Assembly (NCBI GenBank): GCA_015680685.1 | Contig: MNCI01003660.1 | Coordinates: 1,319,449-1,383,448, forward strand | Length of the DNA: 64,000 bases | Direction of reading: 5' to 3' | DNA from: Gnetum montanum | Lineage: Eukaryota; Streptophyta; Gnetopsida; Gnetales; Gnetaceae | Shown: in pieces, positions 23,874 to 34,825 of the stretch | Layout: each line of letters opens with the position of its first letter | How positions within the stretch are numbered: position 1 is the stretch's first letter | Notes under the pieces: model-generated | Databases searched by the model: none | What the model was told of the DNA's origin: nothing | What the model saw: only the letters and a program-made list of their open reading frames with translations | Translations under genes and position numbers: made by a program

Positions 23874-26762
23874 TATAACACTCTTCTTCATAGACATTAG
23901 GTTGGAGAGCATTATGTTAAGTAAAACCCTTAACTAAATAATTGGTGGTGGTAAGGAACATGAAAGTAAATGATCTCATAGTGAAAGGAAATAAAAAAAA
24001 ACCTAGAAAGAAGCCATGATCCAAAGGTAGGAAAGAAATAAGAAAAATTAACAATGGAAGAAAAAAACATAAATATAGAATTACATAAAACATATATATA
24101 TATATATATACAAAAAATATATTAACATAAACTACAAAACTAAATCTCCAAAACATGACTATTAGAAGCATAGTATCACTAGCCTAATCCATATGTAATC
24201 CCTATATCGAAAATGGAAAAATAAGAGACACAATGTCTAGTACAATGTTAGAAGCCAAATATATAAATGACCCAAGGCTATAAAATAAAAACATATCAAC
24301 AAGCTCAAACATCTAAGTAAATCATCCAAGATCTTCCATCTCCTCCCAAACTAATCAACTTACCAATAAAATGGGTTATCAATATAAAGTTGAGCGTGAA
24401 ACATTGGCACCATCTCAAATCGCTAAATGGATAGATCTTAGGAGAGTTTGAAGGAGCATGGCAGCCTGCAACACATGGTAACTCAAACAAGGACACAAAC
24501 AAACATCCAAAAATATATTCATCAAACTATGCCAAAACCATGATTTATCCACTCCAATCATCACCACAAACAAGGAGGCTATCATGTACTACACTTAGTT
24601 TGAAATTGTATGTCATGTTTTGATGTGTACTTACCAGATTTTAAAACCAAAATCAAATTACCATGTGCATGGATTTTATTATTAATCTCAACTAGAACAT
24701 TAAGCATCACCTAGGAAATCACTTCTAATATTTCCCAAACATACTCATGTTAGATGAGTCACCGAGGACATCACTTCCACCATTCTAGTAGCACATCATA
24801 AAAGGATAAATGAGCCATAAAATCATCCTTTCACATAGGATGGGACCTCCTATGAAAGCCACATTGATGCATTCCAGAAGAAAAAAAATCATCAAACCAT
24901 CTGAAGGAATCCATCTCTAATCAACTACACAACCTTAGTGCTAGCTCCATCATCCAAAAAACCAACATACATACAACTAGGAAAAATCAAACTAATAGTG
25001 GAGGTAACAACCAAAACAAAGGAATCCATATCATCAAAGAGATTCATCAAACCAAGAAATCCTTATAAGGATACCAATTTGAATTATAGCATAACACCAT
25101 CAAACCAAAATCAATCTCATGGAATTTCATCCACAAATGAAGAACCAAAACCATCATCCAAAGAGATCTCAAAAATCCCAAATAATAACCTAATATGCTA
25201 ATTAATATAAGAAGAAAAATATTTAACCATAAATTCCAAAAGAACTAATTAAGCCACAACAATAGGAAGACCCAAGTCACCAACAACTAACAACCATATA
25301 TGGATCAATGATCAAACCATGAAATAACCACTTTACCAAGAAGCATGAATTAGGGATCAAGATCCCAAAATGAAGTTTCATGAAATCAAGTCATGAAAGA
25401 ATACACACAACAAGGGTCTAGGAGGTCAAAAGGTAAGATAAAGATCCCAATTAATTGTTAGAGAAGACCATAATCAACCAAGATTCAGACCAAGCAATAC
25501 CCATTTAATCCAAGGAAATAACTATAGAAAAAATTCTAACTCAAACATATGCCAATGATATGAACATTTTTCTACACATTATCTATTATGGTAATGAAAA
25601 TATCTAGAAATCCTAGCTCCATGAAGAAAAAAAATAGAATTAGATATTCTATGGATCAACATAATAACTATATAAAATTCATAATAAAAATATTAAAGTC
25701 TCTATATTTTCTTTGAGATTAATTTGCAAAACCTATTCTACAAAATTACTAATAAAATCCTTACAAAACCTACATAAAAAATCAGAGAAAATAGTAATAT
25801 AATTAATTAAAAATTATGCACACAAAATCAATCCAAGCAACTTTCTATCCATTCAAAACAAAGCCCATCAATCAACAAATAGCATTAGGATCATACAGTA
25901 AAAATAAACAATGTCTATCCCATGAATGTGCACAAAACCTATAACCATAAATGGGGAAGAAGTCAAGATAAGTCACTTTCAAATCTAAATGATGAAAAAC
26001 TAGAAGAGAAGAAAGCAAACCACAAAGCTCCAAGTAATCTACATAACTGCTACAAAAGTCACTCACTCTTCCTAGCTCCAACCTCCCACAACATTGAATC
26101 ATCAAAGTTTGTGAAAGAATTGAACCATGGAAACTTAAATGTAGATTGCCCTAAGAATCATGAAATGGAAGAAGGACTCTAATTACCCAAACTAACACAT
26201 AACTAAAAGAATAATTCCTAGAAATTTTTACCATCATAAAATATAACTTCCTCCCTCACTCACATAACTCCAACACATTTTTAAAAAATAAAAAGGAAAA
26301 AAATACCATAAAATCCATCATACTAAAAAAATATATTCAAATCTCCTCTTATAAATAATAAAATAAAACTAATCTAATAAATAAATACATAAACATACAT
26401 GCATACATATAAAATTATTGAACTACATAACTACTAGGGTCACAATGTGTGCTCAAGGAACATAATTAAATAAACCATTAATCACATGACATGCCATGCT
26501 CCCAACTAATCCTCATGATATCCTATCAAACTTAATAATAGTATTAGTGCACATGTTCTGGATGGTGTGTGTATATATATATATATAGAGTAAAATATTA
26601 AAATATACATAATAACATCCATGCATCTAAGCATTTCAAAGCTTAACATCATCATAAAGTCTCTAGGAAAAATCATAAAAATATACCAAATCAAAATAGC
26701 CATAGAGTACATACTAGTATAAGCATAACAAACTCTACAAAGATCATACACACCAAAGATGT
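23874..26762 (-). repeat. Decayed chromovirus LTR (G/H family)
   Basis: It starts (plus view) TATAACACTCTTC and follows the LTR at 47733 block by block: 'gatctcatagtgaaagg' near 23970 and 47834, the (AT)n run near 24092-24110 against 47950, 'aaacaaggaggctatcatg' near 24570 against 48434. Near 25560-25670 it matches 63870-64000. The right end is not clean: from about 26541 it holds a segment also found at 2731, and at 26763 a new LTR starts. It is non-coding. Confidence 0.6.
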
Positions 26763-26933
26763 TGTAACACCCTCCTTCATACCCTTAGGACAAAGAGCAT
26801 TACGTGGGGTAACATTTGATACCAAAGATTGGTTATGGCATAGTAATGAAATATTTTTTTTCTAATGTAGTGAAAGGAAGTATGGTTAAGCCATGATCAA
26901 AAGGAAGAAGAGATTAAAAGACAAGATAATAGG
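26763..26933 (-). repeat. H 3' LTR, first piece
   Basis: TGTAACACCCTCCTTCATACC at 26763 onward matches 23874 and 47733. It is cut at 26933 by copy C, whose degenerate target duplication is ATAGG here and ATGGG at 33499-33503. Confidence 0.7.
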
Positions 26934-26944
26934 TGATGGGACAT

Positions 26945-26998
26945 GATATCACATGGGCCACGATATTGCATAAACGATATCGCGTCTGCCGTGATATC
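26945..26998 (+). promoter_or_regulatory. GATATC palindrome array in U3 of copy C
   Basis: GATATC at 26945, GATATT at 26962, GATATC at 26976 and 26993: spacings 17, 14 and 17, that is a 31-base double unit repeated. The last lies in the perfect palindrome CCGTGATATCACGG. The array ends about 20 bases before the TATA box, where an enhancer would sit; a regulatory role is inferred. Confidence 0.55.
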
Positions 26999-27016
26999 AC
27001 GGTGCGCTACCAAATC

Positions 27017-27024
27017 TATAAATA
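27017..27024 (+). promoter_or_regulatory. TATA box of LTR C
   Basis: TATAAATA, followed by AGAGGCAGCTCTCC, which is conserved in copy B (minus strand near 13190) and marks the likely transcript start region. Confidence 0.65.
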
Positions 27025-27737
27025 AGAGGCAGCTCTCCCTTGTTTCTCAATCTAGGCCTAGACCGTAGTGAAACTCGGGTAGTTTTACCTCTCCAGAGAT
27101 AGAATAATTTCCATGTGCCCATAGTAGGATCTCCAAAGTGAATGGATATTTATTCGAGCAAATATTGTACCTGAACACAAGTTTGTGTACGAAAATAAAG
27201 ACGAACTTCTTGGATAAACCTTGCAGTGCATTGAATAGGCTAAATAGGACTTTATTTACTATTATTTATTTTTTATCATTTAAATGATTTATTAGTAATT
27301 AAATCTCTATCAACCCTTCTCCCATAGTTAAGTGCATTCAGTATGACCGCTTCGAGCATGTGCATTACGCTTGGTAATCCCAATAGCAAATAGTGTTTGG
27401 TAACCAAGGTTGCATTGGTTCAGGGTGTGAACGGTAAGTGGGAATGGATACTGATGCTAGGTTAATTAAGACTTAGTTAGTTAGTTAAATTTAGTTAATT
27501 AGTATCTTCACCCTTCACCTCATTAGCATAGGAGATAAAAAAGAAAAGATATAAAAATCACATACCTTAGACTTCACCATACAACCATGACAAATACAAG
27601 TTTGGGAAGACAACGAATGATTAACCTTAAGTGTTGAATGAGGCATGTAGGCACTTATTCTGCGGAGTTCAATCGAATCACACATGTAACACTCGTATTC
27701 GTATGGTTGATTGTAGGGGTACCTCACCACTCATCAT

Positions 27738-27755
27738 TGGCAACGTTGCCAGGGA
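27738..27755 (+). promoter_or_regulatory. Primer-binding site of copy C (tRNA-Asp type)
   Basis: TGGCAACGTTGCCAGGGA, one base after the LTR, agrees with the tRNA-Asp complement at 15 of 18 positions, the best-preserved of the three. Confidence 0.75.
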
Positions 27756-27881
27756 CTAAGTGTTTGTGCACTAAGTAGAACATAGGAAATTATCCACATC
27801 ATTGGGACCTTAAACAAAGCCTTAGGATTAATTAAATGAAAAATTATATAACGGTTAATCAGCACATCGAGTAAAATAACA

Positions 27882-30187
27882 ATGTCTTCTTCTTTGAAGA
27901 AAAGCACTTCACCACCTAGAGATCATACAAGAAATAGTCGGCAGTCTAAAACATATAATCAAAATCTACTAGTTCCTCAATAGTATCGGGTGGTATATAC
28001 TCATCCTAATGAGTATATAGTCAATTTGACCTTTATCCTCTATCAGGATGAACAACTGCATTGGAGAGATTTGCAAGGTAACATAGTGTTACCTCCAGAT
28101 CGGGCAGTCCCTGACATGCTTCTTCATGCTCTTGCACAGATAGGCATGACATAGCTATACACTAAATACGTTATAGGTGATTTTGACACAAGGGATTACC
28201 ATCCCACAGCAGCACAACATTTAAGGGACTTGAGGCAGGAGAGCCACCATACATTGTTAAAGGGCAAAGGGGTCTTGCACATCCTAAGTGACATTGGAGA
28301 TGGCAAACCACTTATAATGGGTTCTCCATCAAATGATGTTCCCCCTCCTAACAATAGTGAGGATGTGGGGTATCATAACCTATGCTCCATGATACATAAC
28401 CCTAGTTCTGATCCCTGTGAATGCCAACTATTCACTGAGGGAACAAAAACACATGACAAGGATAGGCACTCAGATCGTCATCACGATCGGGGCCGAAGCC
28501 ACCAAAGAGAAGGTAGGAGACATCACCATGGCGATGGCTCTCCTTCTTCTTTCCCTTCATCACATCATTCACCCTCTCCTTCCACATCAGGGCATAGTCA
28601 TAAAGAGCATAATAGTGAGGATAAGGATAAGCAAAATGAGAGACCTCAACGAGAGAGTTGAGAGCAAGTACGAGGGCAATGAAGAGAATCAAGGCATGAA
28701 AAAAGGGAAAGTAGGAAAGAACGTAGGCATCATAGACGTTATGAAAGATATGATCATGACGAACCCCTAATTTCCACCTAAAGTATGCTAGATATTACGG
28801 AGGCTATGAGAATACTAACAAGGCATCAAAAAGATAGCTAGATCAAGAGATTAGATATGAATAATATCCCACGCTTTGAAGGGGGATATAACATTGATCC
28901 GCAAAATCATTTACAAGCATTCCATGATGCCTGCACCTTGCAAAATATTGAGAACGAGTGGCAACAATTAAAGTTGTTTCCTAGAACACTCATAAAAGAA
29001 GCAGAGAGTTGATACCAGTCGTTAGAACCGGAAACCATTAGGAGATGTAGTACGATGTTAGATTTGTTCAATGATAAATACCAAACGTACTCCAAAGTGT
29101 CCGACTTGCATAACCAGATCCAAGGATGGAAGAAGGGTAATCACGAACCCTTGGATGTTGTCATGGGCCAATATTATGCATTGCTACATCGTTGCCTGGG
29201 CCATGGTTACTCACAACAAGATCAACTCTACTACCTCGTAGATGGGCTAAGACATGAAACAAGGAGAACCCTTGGGACATATGCCCAAGGGAGATTATCA
29301 GAACTTAGGTTCCATGAAATTCATAGATTGTTGGAGCAAGTAGCTAAAGAAGAAGGGGAGCTATGGAAAAGAGAAACCGCAGAAAAATATAACTGCAATC
29401 CTTCCCTCCGAAAGAAGGGAGTAAGATTCTGCGATGAAGAGGATGAGTCACCACTCGAAGAGTTGGTGAATAGAAAAACCTTGCTCCTTCAGAAGTTAAG
29501 AATGGAAGTGTCAGCTAAGGTAGATGAAATATGGAGCTCCTTAGATAGTAAAATTGAAACTATCCTAAATATTGTAGAGGAATCTAAGGAGGAATGAAGT
29601 AGTGACAAGGATAAGCAAAAATGAAGAGATTCAGGCCATGCACGTGACAAGGGTAAGGGAAAATGACTATCACCAATGAGGTTGTGGATTTGGACATAGA
29701 CAATGACGGTGGATGTGAGATCTGCCAATATGACCATCCTAAGGAATGTTGCCCAATAATCTCACATCTACAAGAGCTCGGGGTGTATGCACTCAACCCA
29801 AGACTTAGCAAACAGCAGGAACCCTGAAGGTTACCTTATCCCCAAGGTAACTCGAGGCAGTTCCACCAACCATTAATGTACTATCCAAGTGGAACTCCAC
29901 CACAACCTATTAGGCAACACCAGTAGTGGCAACACCCACAGTCATGGGGGATGCCACTGCCTAGACAACAATACCCTTACCAGCAACTAGACCCATATGG
30001 CTATTACGTGTAGTAGTCAGTTTCTCCAAGTGAATCTATAGGTCATACAACCCCACAACGTCACTACCAAGTTTGGGAGTATTTTAGAAGGACTCCTTCT
30101 CCTCTAGGAGACACACCACATGCATACCATCCTCTGAATCCATTCACCTCTCTTATGCCAGTAGTTCCACTACCTCCTACTCCAAAA
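27882..30187 (+). pseudogene. gag of copy C
   Basis: It starts MSSSLKKSTSPPRDH at the ATG at 27882, matching the start of copy B gag. An open stretch to 28661 holds the N-terminal part and the His/Arg/Ser-rich segment (DKDRHSDRHHDRGRSHQR). After stops near 28660-28860 the capsid core follows, open for 180 codons from 29055 to 29597: LFNDKYQTYSKVSDLHNQ, GHGYSQQDQLYYLVDGLR, YAQGRLSELRFHEIHRLLEQ. A zinc-knuckle-like CEICQYDHPKECC lies near 29720-29760 (Cys-x2-Cys-x3-His-x4-Cys), then a Pro/Gln/Tyr-rich linker. It has one copy of the segment that is repeated four times in copy A. Role inferred: capsid and RNA packaging. Confidence 0.8.
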
Positions 30188-30979
30188 ATGCAAGGGGAAC
30201 TCCCCACTTAACCGCAGCAACATAATGCTATGAGAGCTGTAAACCTTCAACCCACTGCTAGTTCTAACAACCATAAGAAGAGAAGACCTTTCTTTAGAAC
30301 CAAAAGCCTAGACAAGCTCTCACAACCACAAGCGGTTGAGTCTGTGTATGCTCCTCCAACACATAAGGCTTCGGAGCTCCCTTCAAACCAAAAACAAAGC
30401 TTTACGTATACGGTTATGTTAACACATACCATTACTGACTGTATCAACGTAGGCCACCTTCCTAAGAAACTCTATGACTCTGGAAGTCCCTTAATCTACC
30501 TTTAAATCACTAGGAACGAACCTCATAAGGCTCTTCTTGACTCAGGTTCTGAAGTCAACTTGATCTCACGAGAAATGTATAAAGCCTAGAACCTGCCTCC
30601 ATTTAAGAAGAGAAATATTCAACTAGAGCTAGATAACCAGTCAATCACCATTCCCTTGGGATTGGTGGAGGACATCATTACCACTATGTATGGTTGGTCA
30701 TACCTAGCTGATTTCCTAGTGATAGAAGTCAACAACAACGAAGGGGAATTCCCAATTATAATGGGAAGGGCATGGCTAAGTACAATAGACACATGCCTAG
30801 GAATCCATGATCTTTCCTTGGAAATATCTAAGGTAAAAATTTATGGAAAGATTAAGAAGAAGAAAGTTCCATGCATCACATACAATGACTCTGAGGATGA
30901 TGACATGGAGGAATGCTCAACATCTCCTACATGCAACTGGTGTGCCCTAGAAACTCTGATACAAGGTGCCTATATGTAG
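30188..30979 (+). pseudogene. Aspartic protease of copy C
   Basis: It begins MQGELPT at 30188 as in copy B and carries the KKRRPFF linker. The active-site words LLDSGSEVNLIS are at about 30535-30570, so the D-S-G catalytic triplet is intact here, unlike B (D-L-G) and A (D-S-S). The C-terminal motif IIMGRAWLSTID lies near 30755-30790. Stops at about 30188+21, 30503 and 30588 interrupt the frame, mostly TAG or TAA at places where B has Q or W. After residue 107 of the last open piece it ends where RT would begin. Confidence 0.8.
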
Positions 30980-32571
30980 TAACCACATAACAAGTGGACA
31001 CCCCATGGTTGATAGCTAATCGAAAGAGCAACTGACCAACATGCATGGAATGAACTGGGGGAACAACTCATGCCCATAACGAAAGCATAGATACATTGGA
31101 ATATGAGCATCACCAACTTCCATTCCTTAACCTGAAAACATCAATCAGGAGAAGTTGGATGCTTCTAAGAAATTCAAATAGGCATTCATTATTTTGGATC
31201 TCTCCCCTTCCATTCAGTCATGGGGGAGATGGCCACCTATGCTGATCATTCAAGGCCCTCAGTTCTTTTTAAGTTTTTGTTTTACACATTTTTTTCTTAC
31301 ACATTTTTTTTTACATATTTTTTTTTACAAATTTATTTAGCTTTTCTTGTTTTTGTTTTACAACATCGTTTATACATTTTTCATTTTTTGTGTGTGTATT
31401 ATCCATCTTGTCAAGTTTTTCATTCAATAAGTGTTCTTCATGATGGTATGAACTATTTTCCTATTGATTGCTAATGTTTGGTTTTTACCTTTAAGTTATG
31501 ATGTTGATACTAAGGTATGGTTCTTTTAATAGGACAGGAAATGATTCGACTTCATCCATGCATCCACCAATTCTATGGTCTCTCTCAACTTGGAAATGTA
31601 TAGTCCCTTTCTAATAAGAACTATAACGAATCTGTGACTGGGCATTTCTCAAACTAAGGAAGGACTCAAGGATTGAAAAGGGTGTGGCTTCAAGGGAACT
31701 TGACGCATTTTTGTTGGTCGTTCTCTTGGGTGCTTGGATGTTTTCTTCTTGATTTTTCTTACCATTTCGACATTACCCAATTATCAAGAAGCTAAGCAAA
31801 TAAAAATAACAAAGNNNNNNNNNNNNNNNNNNNNNNNNNNNNNNNNNNNNNNNNNNNNNNNNNNNNNNNNNNNNNNNNNNNNNNNNNNNNNNNNNNNNNN
31901 NNNNNNNNNNNNNNNNNNNNNNNNNNNNNNNNNNNNNNNNNNNNNNNNNNNNNNNNNNNNNNNNNNNNNNNNNNNNNNNNNNNNNNNNNNNNNNNNNNNN
32001 NNNNNNNNNNNNNNNNNNNNNNNNNNNNNNNNNNNNNNNNNNNNNNNNNNNNNNNNNNNNNNNNNNNNNNNNTTAGTGTATATTTTGGTTGATGCATTAT
32101 TTTCTTTTTGGTAAATTCTTGCAGTTAAGACTTTAACTCTTGTTTCAAATGACATTCCCAGAGCCTACAGACTCTTTGAATGTGGGTTTGTTAGGGCATT
32201 AAAGGCATGAACCTACTTTGGGGAGGACCCACTAGCATTCCTATTTGATGCACCAAGTAAATTCTTTCCCCTAACATTTTTGCAATCTATATTATTTTTT
32301 TCATTTCCATCTTGACATCCATTGCATCGATGTTATAGTTGTCTCTTTCTGGGTATCTTTCTTATTCCTTTTCTTTCTCCATTCTATCGCTACTGGAGGT
32401 TCGCTCTTAGTCATGGGGGTCCTGGTCCAATTTTTTCGATTTTCTCCTAACCCCTACACCTTTGATAGTTATCAGGAATATATCTCTAGACACACATAAG
32501 CCATACCACAACTCAGCCAATGGAACTTTCACTGAAGTAAGGTATCAACTACACTGTGATTCATTTACCCT
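30980..32571 (+). other. Non-coding block of copy C with the pol-deletion joint
   Basis: From 30980 to about 31175 the sequence still follows copy A upstream of RT (about 54500-54735). Then it goes straight to the post-integrase block: AGTCATGGGGG at 31216-31226, the TTTTTGTTTTACAC-like T-rich part (31260-31390), and blocks shared with B and D. A second AGTCATGGGGG is at 32409-32419. No gene is seen. 31815-32072 is a gap. Confidence 0.7.
31815..32072. other. Assembly gap (N run)
   Basis: 258 N bases. The flanks match copy B at 8434 and 7994 on the minus strand, where the spacing is 439 bases. Open frames drawn across this run are meaningless. Confidence 1.
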
Positions 32572-32602
32572 TGCTAATATTAAGACTGTGTTGTGTGTGT
32601 AG
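32572..32602 (+). promoter_or_regulatory. Branch point and acceptor module (copy C)
   Basis: TGCTAAT (32572-32578; TACTAAT in A, B and D) then TTGTGTGTGTAG ending at 32602, directly before ATG at 32603. Confidence 0.6.
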
Positions 32603-32964
32603 ATGGCAATCATGCAACAAGGGATTGGATCTAGAGAGAATACTTGGAATGGAACAGTGCTGAAGGAGCTATGCAAGGAGCAAGATCGATGGCGTGCTTA
32701 TGGATGGATAACAAAAGGTGCAATCTTGGCTTTGGCAACAACAGAACTTCTTTCTCTCTCTCTCTTTCTCAGTTGCCAAATAAGGCCTGGTGTCAAATGT
32801 ATAAAGTGTTCACTCTTTTTTCATGAACACCAGTTTTGTCTTATCTTGTAATGATGATCCATTCACATGTCATCCCATTAGTTTCATTTTGAGTTAATAA
32901 TCCCATACCATCCTAATATGTTGTAAGGAACTCAAGGATGAGTTTTTATTTAGTCATGGGGGTA
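32603..32964 (+). other. Short third frame and purine tract of copy C
   Basis: An ATG at 32603 opens 82 codons (MAIMQQGIGSRENTW...). The first 40 or so residues match the minus-strand frame at 7463 of copy B in wording, though with shifted frames later. It is probably a vestige of, or a replacement for, the long frame in copy A. The purine tract AGTCATGGGGG (32952-32962) precedes the LTR. Confidence 0.45.
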
Positions 32965-33498
32965 TGATGGGACACAATATCACATGGGCCGCGATAAATA
33001 GGACTTTATTTACTGTTATTTATTATTTATCATTTAAATGCTTTATTAGTAATTAAATCTCTCTCAACCCTTCTCCCATAGTTAAGTGCATTCAATACGA
33101 CTGCTTGGAGCACGTGCATTAGACTTGGTGATCCCAGCAACGAATAGCATTTCGTAACCAAGGTTGCATTGGTTTAGGGTGTGAACGGTAAGTGGGAATG
33201 GATACTGATGCTAGGTTAATTAAGGCTTAGTTAGTTAGTTAAAGTTAGTTAATTAGTCTCTTCACCCTTCACCTCATTAGCATAGGAGATAAAACAGAAA
33301 AGATATAAAAATCACATACCTCAGACTTACTTAACCATACAACCATGACAAATACAAGTAAGCCTGGGAAGACAATGAATGATTAACCTTAAGTGTTCCA
33401 TGAGGCGTGTAGGCACTTAGTATGCGGAGTTCGACCGGATCACGTGTGTAACGCTCATATTCGTATGGTTGAGTGTAGGGGTACCTCGCCACTCATCA
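32965..33498 (+). repeat. 3' LTR of copy C with internal deletion
   Basis: TGATGGGACACAATATCACATGG at 32965 runs for about 30 bases and then jumps from GCGATA to AATAGGACTTTATTTACTG, which lies at about 27245 in the 5' LTR. Some 270 bases with the TATA box and most GATATC sites are gone. The rest to CTCATCA at 33498 aligns closely with the 5' LTR. Confidence 0.9.
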
Positions 33499-34825
33499 AT
33501 GGGAAACAAATTATATCTTTTAATATTAAGATGAATATATATACAAGTAATTTAAATTATAAGAATCCACTAAAAAAATCTTAAATAAATTATATTTTAA
33601 ATTCCATATCTATCTCATCCAAAACATTTACATAAAGGAAAATGATAAGTACTCATCCATAATTCATACAAATCTACTATAAAAGATCAAACACAAAAAT
33701 CAAATTAATATACATCTACTTATGAATAACATATAATTTCATCTTGTATTATGAGCATCTCCTAGATACCACATGTACTCCATGCTCTTTCTAGCTCAAA
33801 ATACCTGTACATAAAATAATAATATTAGCTACCTCTAAGTCAGTATCCTTGGCACCATTTTCCTATTGAATCAAGGATAGGTCTAATCAAGGCTAGATAG
33901 GGCATCGCAACCTACAAAGTAATCAAAGCAAAGCATATCCAAACATACAACCACTACAACATCTAATATCATCCATTGCAAATATGTCAAAAATCTAGTG
34001 CAATACATTTATCAATGCAAATAATATCCAAACACACAGCCATCACAAACAACCATCAAGAATGGAATCAATTCATTTAATCATCATAATAGTCTAAAAC
34101 CAATAACCATCCACTCCATCCCTCAATTGAGCAAACAAGGAGGCTAGCATGTATCACACTCAATGTTAATGTTTATCAAGTTGTCATGAATACTTTTCAA
34201 TTTTCAAAATAAATTTTTAAACAAAATATCAAATTACCATGTGCATGGATTTATTATTAGTCTCAATGAATCAAGGTGGTCCCTATGGATCCCCACCAAG
34301 ATTCAAACCAAGGTGGTCCCTCTGGATTCCTCACCAAGGTTTCCAAACGTATCGGTGCTAGAGGTGCCCCTATGGATACCCACCTCTAGACTTTGGAAGG
34401 CATCAAACAAGACCAATGAGCCATGTATCACCATCTCCTACCAAATGGGGTCTGCAATGAGAGCCACACTAGTGTATTGAAAATGGAAATCAATGAAAAA
34501 AATCATCTCTAGGAAGCCTCATCTCCAATTGGCCACACACTTGGTGCTAGCTCCATCATCTAAACACATGGAAAATAATCAAATCATGGCATCATCCAAC
34601 CATCTCACAATCATCAAAATATAGCAAACTAAAATTGATGGTGGAGGGACTTAACATATATAAGCCAACAAAAGGACCATCAATCCAACATGTCATCCAA
34701 AATTCCAAAATCTAACATGTTCTGCAACAATTCCAAGATCAACAATCTATCATGTCACAATAAATCCAATGGTCCAAAAATCCAACAAAATCCAATTCAA
34801 TAAATTCAAATCCTCCAAGATTTCA
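33499..34825 (-). repeat. H 3' LTR, second piece
   Basis: It continues the LTR after copy C. 'aaacaaggaggctagcatg' near 34133 and 'ccatgtgcatggatttatt' near 34238 match 24570-24680 and 48434-48540. A short word is repeated (AAGGTGGTCCCT at 34273 and 34309, with a third variant near 34350). It is non-coding. Confidence 0.65.

Larger units (their letters stand above)
26934..27736 (+). repeat. 5' LTR of copy C
   Basis: It runs TGATGGGACA...CTCATCA, 803 bases. It has four GATATC/GATATT sites before the TATA box. It pairs with 32965-33498 and with both LTRs of copy B. Confidence 0.9.
26934..33498 (+). mobile_element. Copy C: non-autonomous Athila/Tat-like element
   Basis: An element on the plus strand: 5' LTR 26934-27736, primer site, gag 27882-30187, protease 30188-30979, pol-deletion junction near 31150-31220, non-coding block with an assembly gap, branch point/acceptor 32572-32602, short frame, purine tract, 3' LTR 32965-33498. 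The target duplication is ATAGG/ATGGG (one mismatch). RT, RNase H and integrase are absent at the same joint as in copy B, so B and C descend from one pol-less source. Its 3' LTR lost the promoter in a deletion. Confidence 0.88.

Noticed and set aside
24305-26751. Several frames of 65-87 codons (24305-24502, 24938-25201, 25872-26182, 26506-26751)
   Set aside because: They overlap each other on both strands inside a decayed LTR; the copy at 47733-49300 does not keep them open.
31734-32155. Open frames across 31734-32155 on both strands
   Set aside because: They run through the N gap; most of their codons are unknown.
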